A stretch of 64,000 nucleotides of DNA from the NCBI RefSeq assembly GCF_001678945.1, contig NZ_CP015124.1, forward strand, positions 1,116,001 to 1,180,000. Direction: 5' to 3'. Below are positions 52,092 through 63,845 of this stretch, one piece after another. This DNA is from Phaeobacter gallaeciensis (GTDB taxonomy: Bacteria > Pseudomonadota > Alphaproteobacteria > Rhodobacterales > Rhodobacteraceae). Under the pieces are notes generated by a model. It was not told the DNA's origin and searched no databases. It saw nothing but the letters and a program-made list of their open reading frames with translations. Both the position numbers and the translations under genes were made by a program. Every line of letters begins with the position of its first letter. The stretch's first letter is position 1.

Positions 52092-53495
52092 TCAATCGGA
52101 AATGATCTTACCCGGGTTCAGGATATTATCCGGATCCAGTGCTGCCTTGACCGCCGCCATATAGCGGGTCGCGGCGCCAAGTTCCTTGGTCAGATAGGGG
52201 CGTTTACCCTGCCCGATGCCATGTTCACCTGTGCAGGTGCCATCCATGGAAATCGCCAGATCGTTGAGCCAGCCGACGTATTCATCCGCCTTGGCGCGTT
52301 CCTCGGCGCTGTCCATGTCGATCAGCAGCAGCGCGTGAAAGTTGCCGTCGCCTACATGGCCGACCATGGGCGCCATCAGTCCCATTTCCTCTGCCTTTTC
52401 GCGGGCGGTAGAGACGCATTCGGCCAGCCGCGAGATCGGCACGCAGACATCGGTTGAAATCCCCTTGGCACCGGGGCGCAGGCCGAGGCAGGCCCAGTAC
52501 ATATCGTGGCGCGCCTGCCAGAGCTTGTTGCGCTCTTCCGCGGTGGAGGTCGCCTCGAAATCGAAACCGCCGAACTCTTCGGCGATGGAGCTGAACATCT
52601 CGGCCTGCTCCACTACGCCCGCTTCGGAGCCGTGGAATTCCAGCAGCAGCAGCGGCACTTCGGGCAGGTCCAACTTGGAATAGGTATTTGCGGCCTTGAC
52701 GCTCATCGCGTCCAGCATTTCGATCCGGGCGACGGGAATGCCGTATTGGATGGTCATCATCACCGCGCGACAGGCATCATCCACCGAGCGGAAGGCGCAG
52801 CGGGCAGAGCGGATCGCCTCTGGGATGCCCTGCAGGCGCAGGGTGATTTCGGTGATCAGGCCAAGGGTACCTTCGGAGCCAACCATCAGCCGGGTCATAT
52901 CGTATCCGGCCGAGGATTTCTTGGCCCGCTGGGCGGTACGGATCACCTCGCCGTCAGCCATGACGACCTCAAGCGCGAGCACGTTGTCTTTCATCGTGCC
53001 ATAGCGCACCGCGTTGGTGCCCGAGGCCCGCGTCGCAGCCATCCCGCCAAGCGAAGCATTGGCGCCGGGGTCGATGGGAAAGAACAGACCCTGATCGCGC
53101 AGGAAGGTATTGAGCTGCTCGCGCGTCACCCCCGGCTGCACAACCACATCCAGATCCTCGGCATGCACGGCCAAAATCTTGTCCATACGCGCCATATCCA
53201 CGGAAATGCCACCTGCAGGAGCGTTCACATGGCCCTCCAGCGAGGTGCCGGTGCCAAAGGGAATGACCGGCACGCCATATTCGGCGCAGGTCTTTACGAT
53301 GGCGGCAACCTCTTCGGTCGAGGTCGGAAAGACAACCGCATCCGGCGCCTGGGTTTCGATCCAGGTGGTGGTGTGGCCATGCTGTTCACGGATGGCCTGC
53401 CCGGTCTGAAGCCGGTCACCGAATGTCTGTTTCAGAACGCCTATGGCGGCTTTGATCCCCGGCTCGTTCCGCGGCAGTGAAGTGGCTTGCACCAT
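52092..53495 (-). CDS. FAD-linked D-lactate dehydrogenase (cytochrome type) / GlcD-like
   Basis: This 467-residue PCMH-type flavoprotein has an FAD domain with VPVIPFGTGTSLEGHVNAP, DPGANASLGGMAATRASGTNAVRYGTMKDNVL and GSEGTLGLITEITLRL. The C-terminal FAD-oxidase cap holds the metal and active-site His in GHVGDGNFHALLL and GTCTGEHGIGQGK. It donates electrons to the quinone/cytochrome chain. D-lactate is the likeliest substrate; glycolate or 2-hydroxyglutarate cannot be ruled out. It is transcribed alone. Confidence 0.9.
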   Translation of the reverse strand: MVQATSLPRNEPGIKAAIGVLKQTFGDRLQTGQAIREQHGHTTTWIETQAPDAVVFPTSTEEVAAIVKTCAEYGVPVIPFGTGTSLEGHVNAPAGGISVDMARMDKILAVHAEDLDVVVQPGVTREQLNTFLRDQGLFFPIDPGANASLGGMAATRASGTNAVRYGTMKDNVLALEVVMADGEVIRTAQRAKKSSAGYDMTRLMVGSEGTLGLITEITLRLQGIPEAIRSARCAFRSVDDACRAVMMTIQYGIPVARIEMLDAMSVKAANTYSKLDLPEVPLLLLEFHGSEAGVVEQAEMFSSIAEEFGGFDFEATSTAEERNKLWQARHDMYWACLGLRPGAKGISTDVCVPISRLAECVSTAREKAEEMGLMAPMVGHVGDGNFHALLLIDMDSAEERAKADEYVGWLNDLAISMDGTCTGEHGIGQGKRPYLTKELGAATRYMAAVKAALDPDNILNPGKIISD

Positions 53496-53625
53496 GGGTC
53501 GTCCTTTCTCCTCCAGGCTCGTGTTGTCACGTCAACACGAGCGGCAATATAGTCTCAACACCTGCAGACGCAAGTGGGGCTGAAGGGGCGCGGTGATGGA
53601 CCATTCGCGCCCCGGTCCGCATTAT

Positions 53626-55416
53626 TTACTCCCCCAGGGCAATGCCTTCGCGGCGGGGATCGGCAGCGCCTTTCAACCGTTCACCGATCTCAATCGCGTG
53701 CAGACCTGAATTCAGCCCCCGGACATTGACCTTATACCCCATGGCCGTGAGCGGTGCTTCCAATCCAACCGCTGCCGAGCCCTCTTCCAGATCATAGGTG
53801 CCGAACCGGTTCACGGCATGCGGCAGGGACACGGATTTTTGAACATCCATGCCCCAATCAGCCCAGGCAATGATCGAGGAAGCGACATAGCCGATGATCC
53901 GGCTGCCGCCGGGCGATCCGATGGCCAGCACCGGCGCGCCGTCCTTGGTCACGATGGTGGGCGCCATTGAGGAGCGCGGCCGTTTGCCCGGCTCCAACCG
54001 GTTGGCAATCGGCACCCCATCCCGGTGCGTGCGGAAGGAGAAATCGGTGAGCTCATTGTTGAGCAAGAAGCCGTTAGTCATCAGCCGCGAGCCAAAGCCG
54101 TTTTCGATGGTGGTGGTCATAGACAGCACGTTGCCATAGCGGTCCACGATCGAGATATGCGAGGTCGAAGGGAACTCGATCGACGCATCATCGGCCCATT
54201 GCGGCGTCAGCCCCGCGTGGTCGAATTCAGGCGCCCCCGGCGCCACCTCGGGCAAGGCATCGTCGCCTGCCAGCAGTTTCGCCCGCTCTGCCAGATAGGC
54301 GGAATCGACCAGCCCCCGCGTGGGCATCGGCACGAAATCACTATCCGCCATGTAGCGGCCCCGATCAGCAAAGGCGAGACGCGAGGCATCGCCGATCAAC
54401 CGCCAGGCCTCGGGGCTTTCGGCGCCCAGCGCCGCCAGATCGTATTGCTCCAGCATGCCAAGGATCTGCCCCACGGTCAGCGCCCCGGAGGACGGCGGCC
54501 CCATGCCGCAGACCTCAAACGCGCGGTATTCGGCGCAGACCGCCGGGCGTTCCTTGACCTGGTAAAGCGCCAGATCGACAGCGGAGAGAACGCCGGGATT
54601 GCCCGGAGCACCGGTCACCGTGCGCACGATATCCGCTGCAACCGGCCCGGTGTAGAACCCATCCGCGCCTTCTGTTGCGAGGGTCCGCAGCACCTCGGCA
54701 TAGGCCGGGTTGACCAGCCTGTCTCCCGCCTTCAGCGGCATGCCCCCGGGCAGGAAATACTCGGCGGTTGCGGAAAACCGCGACAGGCGCTCGGCGTCCC
54801 GTTTGATCAGCCCGGCCAGACGCGGCGACACCGCGAACCCGTCCTCGGCCAGCGAAATCCCCGCTTCGAAAAGCGACGGCCAGTTGGCCTTGCCCCAGCG
54901 GCGATGGGCTGCTTCCAACAACGCAGGCGTACCGGGAGTGCCGACAGAGCAGCCGCCGACAACAGCATCAAAGAATTTCAGCGGCGCGCCGCTGTCATCC
55001 TGAAACAGCCGTGGCGTGGCCGCCAGCGGCGCGGTTTCGCGCCCGTCCAGCGTCGTCATCTCGCCGGTTTCCGCGTCGTACCAGACCAGAAAGGCACCAC
55101 CGCCCAGCCCCGAAGATTGCGGTTCGACCAGGCCCAGAACCACCTGTACCGCCACCATGGCATCCGCCGCGGTGCCTCCCGCGCGCAGCACGGCCGCCCC
55201 GGCCTCCACCGCGTGGGGATTGGCTGCGGCCACCATCCAGTTGTCCGCCTCGACCGGCAGACCGGCGTCTTTGAACTTGAGCGCAGAAGCCACCTGAGGC
55301 GACAGCGCCTCGGCCCCGCCTTTTGCAGCCGGTTCCGGCGCCACCGCATCTGCAGCCTGCTGCGCGCTCACCGTGCCTGCGGACATGCACAGGCACATCA
55401 AAAAGATCTTCTTCAT
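53626..55416 (-). CDS. ggt: Gamma-glutamyltranspeptidase, periplasmic
   Basis: This 596-residue protein has a Sec signal (MKKIFLMCLCMSAGTVSA) with GGAGG before the ATG at 55416. The N-terminal large chain shows ANPHAVEAGAAVLRAGGTAADAMVAVQ and SGLGGGAFLVWYD. Autocleavage occurs before the catalytic Thr in FPSTSHISIVDRYGN (near 414). The small chain carries MTTTIENGFGSR, LNNELTDFSF and RPRSSMAPTIV with the Gly-Gly oxyanion pair (GSPGGSRIIGYV). It hydrolyses or transfers the gamma-glutamyl group of glutathione in the periplasm. Confidence 0.95.
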   Translation of the reverse strand: MKKIFLMCLCMSAGTVSAQQAADAVAPEPAAKGGAEALSPQVASALKFKDAGLPVEADNWMVAAANPHAVEAGAAVLRAGGTAADAMVAVQVVLGLVEPQSSGLGGGAFLVWYDAETGEMTTLDGRETAPLAATPRLFQDDSGAPLKFFDAVVGGCSVGTPGTPALLEAAHRRWGKANWPSLFEAGISLAEDGFAVSPRLAGLIKRDAERLSRFSATAEYFLPGGMPLKAGDRLVNPAYAEVLRTLATEGADGFYTGPVAADIVRTVTGAPGNPGVLSAVDLALYQVKERPAVCAEYRAFEVCGMGPPSSGALTVGQILGMLEQYDLAALGAESPEAWRLIGDASRLAFADRGRYMADSDFVPMPTRGLVDSAYLAERAKLLAGDDALPEVAPGAPEFDHAGLTPQWADDASIEFPSTSHISIVDRYGNVLSMTTTIENGFGSRLMTNGFLLNNELTDFSFRTHRDGVPIANRLEPGKRPRSSMAPTIVTKDGAPVLAIGSPGGSRIIGYVASSIIAWADWGMDVQKSVSLPHAVNRFGTYDLEEGSAAVGLEAPLTAMGYKVNVRGLNSGLHAIEIGERLKGAADPRREGIALGE

Positions 55417-55496
55417 AATCGCCTCCTCCAAAACAATGCCTTGCCTCAAAATGCAAACGCGGGCCAATAGCCCGCGTCGCAAAGATCAATCCTGTG

Positions 55497-56483
55497 TTAC
55501 AGCATGGCCGGAACCACCTGATCCGGCGGGCGGTGACCATCCTCGAATGTCTTGATATTCAAGAGCACCTTCTCGCCCATCTCGATCCGCCCTTCGATGG
55601 TGGCCGAACCCATATGCGGCAGCAGCACCACATTAGGCAGCTCGCGCAGGCGAGGGTTGATGTCGGTGCCATGTTCATAGACATCCAGCCCAGCCCCGGC
55701 AATTTCGCCGGCGCGCAGCATCCGGGTCAACGCGTGTTCGTCGATCACCTCGCCGCGCGATGTATTGACGATCACCGCATCCGGTTTCATCAGCTTCAAC
55801 CGCCGCGCGTTCATCAGGTGAAAGGTCGAGGGCGTGGACGGGCAATTGACCGAGATCACATCCATGCGCGCAACCATCTGATCGAGGCTCTCCCAGTAGG
55901 TGGCTTCCAGCTCTTCCTCGATCTCGGGGCGCAGGCGGCGGCGGTTGTGATAATGGATCTGCATGCCGAATGCCTTGGCCCGGCGGGCAACGGCCTGACC
56001 GATCCGGCCCATGCCCAGAATCCCCAGGCGACGGCCCGCCAGCCGCCCACCCAGCATCGCGGTCGGCGCCCAGCCGTCCCATTCGCCCTTTTGCATAAGA
56101 GCGAGACCTTCGGGAATCCGGCGTACCACCGCCATGATCAGCGCCATGGTCATATCCGCCGTATCATCGGTCAGCACGCCCGGCGTATTGGAGACTAGAA
56201 TCCCGCGCTGCCGCGCCGTGGCCACGTCAATGTGATCGACACCGGCGCCATAATTCGCAATCAGTTTCAGCCGCGGCCCGGCCTGCGCCAGAAGTGCCGC
56301 GTCGATGGTGTCGGTCACCGTCGGAACCAGCACATCGGCCTCTTGCATCGCCTCGGCCATTTCGCTGCGCGTCATCGGTGTGTCATCGCTGCGCAGCCGC
56401 ACGTTGAACAGCTCGCTCAGCCGTGTTTCGACCGGTTCCGGCAACCGTCGCGTAACGACAACAGTCAGACGTTCTCTTACCAC
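55497..56483 (-). CDS. D-isomer-specific 2-hydroxyacid dehydrogenase (glyoxylate-reductase type)
   Basis: This 328-residue NAD(P)-dependent enzyme has a nucleotide-binding fold GRRLGILGMGRIGQAVARRAKAFG and the catalytic triad of Arg in NTSRGEVIDEHAL, Glu in GAGLDVYEHG and His in VLLPHMGSATIEGR. NYGAGVDHIDVATARQRGI is typical of the GyaR/HPR group. I prefer the GTG at 56483 (GGGAGAG 5 bases upstream, giving VRERLTVVVTRRLP); ATGs at 56522 and 56591 add sequence unlike the family. It is divergent from the SH3 protein gene. Confidence 0.9.
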   Translation of the reverse strand: MVRERLTVVVTRRLPEPVETRLSELFNVRLRSDDTPMTRSEMAEAMQEADVLVPTVTDTIDAALLAQAGPRLKLIANYGAGVDHIDVATARQRGILVSNTPGVLTDDTADMTMALIMAVVRRIPEGLALMQKGEWDGWAPTAMLGGRLAGRRLGILGMGRIGQAVARRAKAFGMQIHYHNRRRLRPEIEEELEATYWESLDQMVARMDVISVNCPSTPSTFHLMNARRLKLMKPDAVIVNTSRGEVIDEHALTRMLRAGEIAGAGLDVYEHGTDINPRLRELPNVVLLPHMGSATIEGRIEMGEKVLLNIKTFEDGHRPPDQVVPAML

Positions 56484-56728
56484 TTGCGCTCTCCCATGGC
56501 TTTTCAGTTCCTGCACCTCCATGGCATCGTGGCGCAGGATGCAGGCAGGCACAAGAACCCTTCCGCCTCCTCGGTCCAAGTGACGCGACATTCGGGTCTT
56601 TCCCTCCAGATCATCTGATCCTATGACCTATGGACACGCGGACGCGACCGGACAAGAAACCGGGCTGACACGGCAGGCCAGCCCCCGGACCGGCGCCGGA
56701 ACCGGCACAGAACGAGCAGGCGGTGAAT

Positions 56729-57238
56729 ATGACGGCTTTGAAATTGCGCCTTCTTGCGGTGGCCATTTGCGCGACTGTGGCAGCTGCGCATGGGGCAATG
56801 GCCAAGGACGCGCGTGGCCCGGTCACGAATCTACCCCTGCCCCGCTTCGTTTCGATGAAAGCCTCCGAGGCCAACATCCGGCGCGGCCCTTCGCTGACCC
56901 ACCGGATCGACTGGGTGTTCAAACGGCGCGGCATGCCTCTGGAGGTGACCGCCGAATATGGCCACTGGCGCCGCGTGCGGGACCATGACAACGCCGGCGG
57001 CTGGGTGCACTACACGCTGATTTCAGGTGTACGCATGGCGCTGGTGCAGCAAGATCTGCTGACCGTGCACTCCAGACCGGACAAGGCAGCGCCTGTGACC
57101 GCCGCCTTTGAAATGGGCGTGGTTGCGCGTCTGGGAGAATGCACCATCGACTGGTGCGAAATCTCTGCTGGCGGCTACAGCGGCTGGACGCCAAAGACCA
57201 CGATCTGGGGCGTTTACCCCGAGGAAATTCGCGAATAA
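56729..57238 (+). CDS. Periplasmic SH3-domain protein
   Basis: This 169-residue protein has a signal peptide (MTALKLRLLAVAICATVAAAHGAMA) and two SH3-like domains: FVSMKASEANIRRGPSLTHRIDWVFKRRG with DHDNAGGWVHYTLI, and LTVHSRPDKAAPVTAAFEMG with GYSGWTPKTTIWGVYP. Such bacterial SH3 (DUF1058 type) proteins probably bind peptidoglycan. The Cys pair ECTIDWC may form a disulfide. A GTG two codons upstream (56723) is an alternative start. It is convergent with the ATPase gene below, with 30 bases between them. Confidence 0.9.
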   Translation: MTALKLRLLAVAICATVAAAHGAMAKDARGPVTNLPLPRFVSMKASEANIRRGPSLTHRIDWVFKRRGMPLEVTAEYGHWRRVRDHDNAGGWVHYTLISGVRMALVQQDLLTVHSRPDKAAPVTAAFEMGVVARLGECTIDWCEISAGGYSGWTPKTTIWGVYPEEIRE

Positions 57239-57268
57239 CCCCAGCGAACCTTGGGCGGGTCCAGATTG

Positions 57269-59896
57269 CTATTGGCTGCCCGCTTCCACGGGCCGGATCG
57301 TCAGTTGCGTTCCCCCGAGCCCGCGAAAGGCTTTCTGACGGCAGGAAAACACCAAGATCTGCAGTTCATCCGCCTGCATGGTCAGCGCATCAAAGATCTT
57401 CTCGATCCGCGCATCATCGGTATAGACGATCGCATCGTCCAGAATGACCGGCGCAGGATGGCCTGAACGGGCCAGCAACCGGGCAAAAGCCAGTCGCACC
57501 AGCAGGGCGATCTGCTCCTGCGTGCCCCCGGACAGGCTGTCAAAGGCTGCCGTCTCACCGCCGCGCTGCAATTCTTCGGGCAGCACCTTACCGGCATCCA
57601 CCGACAGTTCCGCTTCTGGCCAGAGCATCCGCAACAGGGGGCGCAATTCCGCCATCACCGGCCCGACATAGTGCTCCTGCGCCTCAGATCTTGCACGTTC
57701 CAGCGCCGCATCAAGACGGCGCAGCACCGCAACTTCGAATTCAACCGCCGCAAGACGCTTCTGTGCCCGGTCCAATTGCCCCTCGGTGTCGGCAAGCTCC
57801 TCTTCGACTGCGGCGCTGGCATGGGTGGCGATCCGAGTTTCCAGCACCGCCAGATCCCGCGCCACCTCCTGCGCCCGCTGGCGTGCGGCATCCTGCGCCG
57901 ATTGTGCCCGCTGCAGAATGGCACGGGTCTGCGCCGGGTCCGGTGCGGCCTGGCGCAGGGCGGTTTCGGTGGCCTTGGCCTGTGACAGGTTCTGCTGCAG
58001 GGCGGGCAGGTCTTCCGACAGGCGCTGCAGCGCCTCTGCCGCCTGTTCCTGCCCCTCGATGACAGCAAGAGCGCGGTCCAGCCGCTGCACCGCTGCATCT
58101 GCGCGTGCCGAGGCGTTCTCCATCGCCAGACGGGAGTCTGCTGCCGCGCTGCGAATGGCCTCCAGCGCGTTTTCCGCCGCCTCGGCCTCCTGCTCGGCGG
58201 CGCGGAAGGCAGCTTCGGCCTCTGCCCGGTCCGGCAAGGGAGTCGTGCTTTCGTCCTGCGCGCCTGCCCCCGGTGCTTGTGGAAGCGCCTCCAGCTGGTC
58301 GATCAGCGCCTTGATCCCATCCGGGGCGAGTACCTTCAACAGGGTCTGCGCCTCCTGCCGCTGCTGTTGCGCCTCCTGCCGTGCCTTGTGCCGCGTGCGG
58401 GCCTCCTCGACGCTGGTGCAACCGGCCTGCTCCAAGAGCTGCGTCAGCGCGGCCTGTGCCTGCTCCAGCGCCGCGGCACCACCAGCCTGACCGGGGTGAA
58501 TGTCGATCTCTGCCACGCCCGGTACAACCAGCCGCCCACCGCCTGGAAGCGGCAACCGCTTCCCGTCCGGAACCCCGGCGCCATCCAAGTGGATGCCGCC
58601 CTCCTGACCCGCCTGGTAGTGCACGGTCACCGCAGTCGCGGTTGCCTCCTGCGCCCGCCGGGCCAGATTATGCGCCTCGCGCGCAGCCTCGATCCGGCGC
58701 AGCACCGCTTCATCAGGTCCGCAGGCGGCAGCCTTGGCCAGACTGTCGATCTGGTCGGCTTGCGCCCGCGCCTGTTTCAACCGGTCGCTCAGATCGCGGC
58801 GCAGCCCCTCTGCCTGCGCCACTGAAATCGCCTGCAGCACCGCGTCCAGAGCGGCCCGCGCCTTTTTCGCGCCCGCGCGGGCCTGTGTGGCCGCCTCGGT
58901 CAGATGCCGCTTTTTCTCTTCTTGCGCATCGAACGTGACGTGCGCCCGCGCTGCGACCTCTGATGTCTCGGCCACGGCTGCCTTTGCGGCGCTCGCCTCC
59001 TCCAGCCGCGCGGTCAGCTCCGCGATCTTGCGCTGATGGTTTTCCAGCACGGTTTCCGCCAGCTGCACCGCGTGGGAGGCCTGCGCCAGCTGCTCCTGAT
59101 GCCGGTTGGCGGCCTCCATCGCAGCCTCTGCCGCCTCAAGCCGCGCCTGTAGTTCTGCGCGTTCCTCCGGGTCATTCAGCGCCGCCTGCTCCGCCTGAAG
59201 CGCGCGGCGCTGATCCAGGAGCTGCCGCAGCTCTTGCACCTGCGCACTCAGCTGATCCCGGCGCTGCACCAAGTCGGCGACCGCGCGTTCGGCCAGATCG
59301 AGCGCACCGCCTTTGCGGGCCCCGCGCGTGGTCACCAGTTGATCCAGCGCCTCGCGCACCTGCCGCCGGATCGCATCCATGCGCTGGCCGCCGGTCACCA
59401 TCTCCACTTCACCCGCGACCGAAGACAAAAGGTCCCGCCGCGCAGACAGCGTTTCCCTGGCATCCTCGAACGAGGTCACCCCCTGCCGCACCCACAACAG
59501 TCCCGACGGGCCATCCTCCTTGGGCGGTTTGATCAGCGCCTTCAGCCAGGCCTCTGCCGCGTCGGCCTGATGCAGCAGCGTCCCCTCGCGCCAGATCCGC
59601 ACCTCGCCTTTTCCAGAGGTCTTGAAGAACTGCTTGGCGATGCGATAGCGAGCGCCTTCATGGTCCACTTCGACTTCGACCCGGGGATCGCCACCCGCAT
59701 GCGGCACCAGCCCGCGGATCTCCTTGTCCCAGGCCTTAGCGTCCTTGAAAAACAGCGCGTGAAGCGCATCAAAGATAGTGGATTTGCCTTGTTCGTTCGG
59801 GGCTGCCAGGACGTTCAGCCCCGGCCCGATACCGGTGATTTCCACCGGATCGGTGAAACGGCGCAGGTTCTCAAGCCGGATAGAGCAGAGTTTCAT
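57269..59896 (-). CDS. SMC-like AAA ATPase, SbcC/YhaN type
   Basis: This 875-residue protein has split ATPase halves. Walker A is LAAPNEQGKSTIFDAL near 32-47. A long Ala/Glu/Gln-rich coiled coil (about 170-770) follows, with a central break near 420-490 that holds Gly/Pro-rich sequence instead of a clear zinc hook. The C-terminal half has signature LSGGTQEQIALLVRLAFARLL and Walker B PVILDDAIVYTDDARI. It pairs with the nuclease gene upstream by a 4-base overlap (ATGA). It acts like Rad50/SbcC in opening DNA ends or hairpins. The absence of a visible CxxC hook marks it as YhaN-like. Confidence 0.9.
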   Translation of the reverse strand: MKLCSIRLENLRRFTDPVEITGIGPGLNVLAAPNEQGKSTIFDALHALFFKDAKAWDKEIRGLVPHAGGDPRVEVEVDHEGARYRIAKQFFKTSGKGEVRIWREGTLLHQADAAEAWLKALIKPPKEDGPSGLLWVRQGVTSFEDARETLSARRDLLSSVAGEVEMVTGGQRMDAIRRQVREALDQLVTTRGARKGGALDLAERAVADLVQRRDQLSAQVQELRQLLDQRRALQAEQAALNDPEERAELQARLEAAEAAMEAANRHQEQLAQASHAVQLAETVLENHQRKIAELTARLEEASAAKAAVAETSEVAARAHVTFDAQEEKKRHLTEAATQARAGAKKARAALDAVLQAISVAQAEGLRRDLSDRLKQARAQADQIDSLAKAAACGPDEAVLRRIEAAREAHNLARRAQEATATAVTVHYQAGQEGGIHLDGAGVPDGKRLPLPGGGRLVVPGVAEIDIHPGQAGGAAALEQAQAALTQLLEQAGCTSVEEARTRHKARQEAQQQRQEAQTLLKVLAPDGIKALIDQLEALPQAPGAGAQDESTTPLPDRAEAEAAFRAAEQEAEAAENALEAIRSAAADSRLAMENASARADAAVQRLDRALAVIEGQEQAAEALQRLSEDLPALQQNLSQAKATETALRQAAPDPAQTRAILQRAQSAQDAARQRAQEVARDLAVLETRIATHASAAVEEELADTEGQLDRAQKRLAAVEFEVAVLRRLDAALERARSEAQEHYVGPVMAELRPLLRMLWPEAELSVDAGKVLPEELQRGGETAAFDSLSGGTQEQIALLVRLAFARLLARSGHPAPVILDDAIVYTDDARIEKIFDALTMQADELQILVFSCRQKAFRGLGGTQLTIRPVEAGSQ

Positions 59897-61053
59897 GCGC
59901 GCTCTCCCCCGTCGCCATCATCCTGCGTATAGGCAAAAAGGCGGTTGAGGGCCGCACTGGCCACCTTGCGATCCTGCTCGGCAAGGGCCGGATCCTCGGC
60001 CGCCTGCATCAGTTCCTGGGCCGCAACCCGCAGCGCCCCGCCCCGGGCGATAAGATCCAGATCCCCGGCCTGATGTTCGGTGCCCACTGCGGACAGATCC
60101 AGCTCCAGATGGCAGAATTCCGGCGCATAGCGCGCCACCGCCTGTTCCAGCGCCAGCCGCTGCGGTGGCGTCACCCAGCCCGACGCCCGGATCAACATGA
60201 GATGATACCGCCAATCCGCCCGCTCCGGCGGCAGCAAGCTCGTGACCGCCGCCTCGGGATCCGTTTCAGGCGTCAGGTCCAGCGCCACCTCCTGCCAATG
60301 GTACTGGCCGGTTTCAATGGGCTGCACCAGCGGCGCCTGCCCGGGACCTGCAAGCTCGACCAGCAGGCACTGGCCACGCCCGGCGTGTTTGAACCGGTCC
60401 GGTTCGGGGCTGCCGCTGTACTGCGTGCGCGGATTGACCTCGAACCGGCCATGCCAGTCGCCAAGCGCCAGATAATCCAGCCGCGCCGCCTGGGCCCGTT
60501 GCGGTGAGATCGTCTCGGCGCTGTCGCCGCCGCCCGCCGCACTGCTGCCAAATTCCAGCACACCACCATGAGCCAGTCCGATCCGCAGCTCGTTATCCCC
60601 GGTTTCGCATTCGTCCATCCAGGCGGTTAGGTCCTGCCCCGGAAACCGATGGCTACAGGGCGCGGGCAGCAACGTGACCCCGGGCGCCATCTGCACCGGC
60701 TCGGCCGTCATCAGCAGATGCACATTTTCCGGCAAATGGCTGCGCAGCGACGCCCATAGTGGTTCCGCCGCACCGCTGTCGTGGTTGCCCGGGATGATCC
60801 ACCATTGCAGCTCCGGCGCCGCCGCCATGGCCGCAAGGGCCTGCCGCTGCACCCGCTCCGATGGTGTTTCTGTGTCGAACATGTCTCCGGCAATCAGCAC
60901 ATGCGTGGCGTCATGTGCCTGCGCCAGCTTTGCCAGCCGGGCCAGAATCTCCTGCCGCGCCTGCAGCAATGCCATCCGCGTTTCCTCTGCGAACCGCCCG
61001 AACCGTTTGCCTAAGTGCAAATCAGAGGTGTGCAGGAAACGAATGGACGGCAT
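59893..61053 (-). CDS. DNA repair metallophosphoesterase, SbcD/YhaO type
   Basis: This 386-residue nuclease partner of the preceding ATPase has its metallophosphoesterase motifs in order: SDLHLGKRF (D, H), IAGDMFDT (D), IPGNHDS (N, H), LAHGG (H) and LGDWHG (H), all intact. A C-terminal domain (about 280-386) likely contacts the ATPase coiled coil. Expect Mn2+-dependent nuclease action on DNA ends. The ATG at 61053 is chosen; the frame upstream to 61236 lacks family sequence. The two genes form a divergent unit against icd. Confidence 0.92.
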   Translation of the reverse strand: MPSIRFLHTSDLHLGKRFGRFAEETRMALLQARQEILARLAKLAQAHDATHVLIAGDMFDTETPSERVQRQALAAMAAAPELQWWIIPGNHDSGAAEPLWASLRSHLPENVHLLMTAEPVQMAPGVTLLPAPCSHRFPGQDLTAWMDECETGDNELRIGLAHGGVLEFGSSAAGGGDSAETISPQRAQAARLDYLALGDWHGRFEVNPRTQYSGSPEPDRFKHAGRGQCLLVELAGPGQAPLVQPIETGQYHWQEVALDLTPETDPEAAVTSLLPPERADWRYHLMLIRASGWVTPPQRLALEQAVARYAPEFCHLELDLSAVGTEHQAGDLDLIARGGALRVAAQELMQAAEDPALAEQDRKVASAALNRLFAYTQDDGDGGERA

Positions 61054-61451
61054 TGAGGTCTCCGGACCGGGGCAGTGTTCACTGTCATAGGTGGCAGAGC
61101 CGACCGACAGGGTCAACGCGGCTTTGCAGCTCTGCAGCCTGCGGGCCGGGTCCGCGATTCTAAGGCAGGCCAACGACAACCTCCGCACTAGGATTGGTGC
61201 AGACCGGCGTCCGAAAACCGGAAAAATGCCTCGCATTCGGGCGTTTCAGCCCAATATTCGCGGGAATTCGCGACCCCGCGTCAAACTGCGCCCTTGAAAA
61301 TCCAAGCAGGCAATTGCGCCCCGGCGCCGCGTGTTTTACACGGGGGGCGATATGTACGGCAACGCGCCCGGGACATCACCAAAACCCGGGAGGTGAAGCG
61401 CCGCCGCCCAAAGTCAACAAAGCTTCCGATATCGCTGAAAGGTTGTGGAAT

Positions 61452-63668
<2,217 letters not shown>

Positions 63669-63719
63669 GGGCCGGGACAGCGGGGGCGTCCGTCCCCGCT
63701 CAAAGGCACAGCAATACAA

Positions 63720-63755
63720 GAACGCCCGGCAGATCCTGCCGGGCGTTTTCTTTAG
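63720..63755 (+). terminator. Rho-independent terminator of icd
   Basis: The stem CGCCCGGCAG / CTGCCGGGCG with loop ATC is followed by TTTTCTTT, 55 bases past the icd stop. Confidence 0.92.
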
Positions 63756-63845
63756 TCATTGTTCTGAGCCTTGCGCGCCACGTGAGCGGGAAAACCAGTT
63801 TATAAAGGCCCGGATCTCTCGCTCAGAGACAAGGATCGCGATCCC

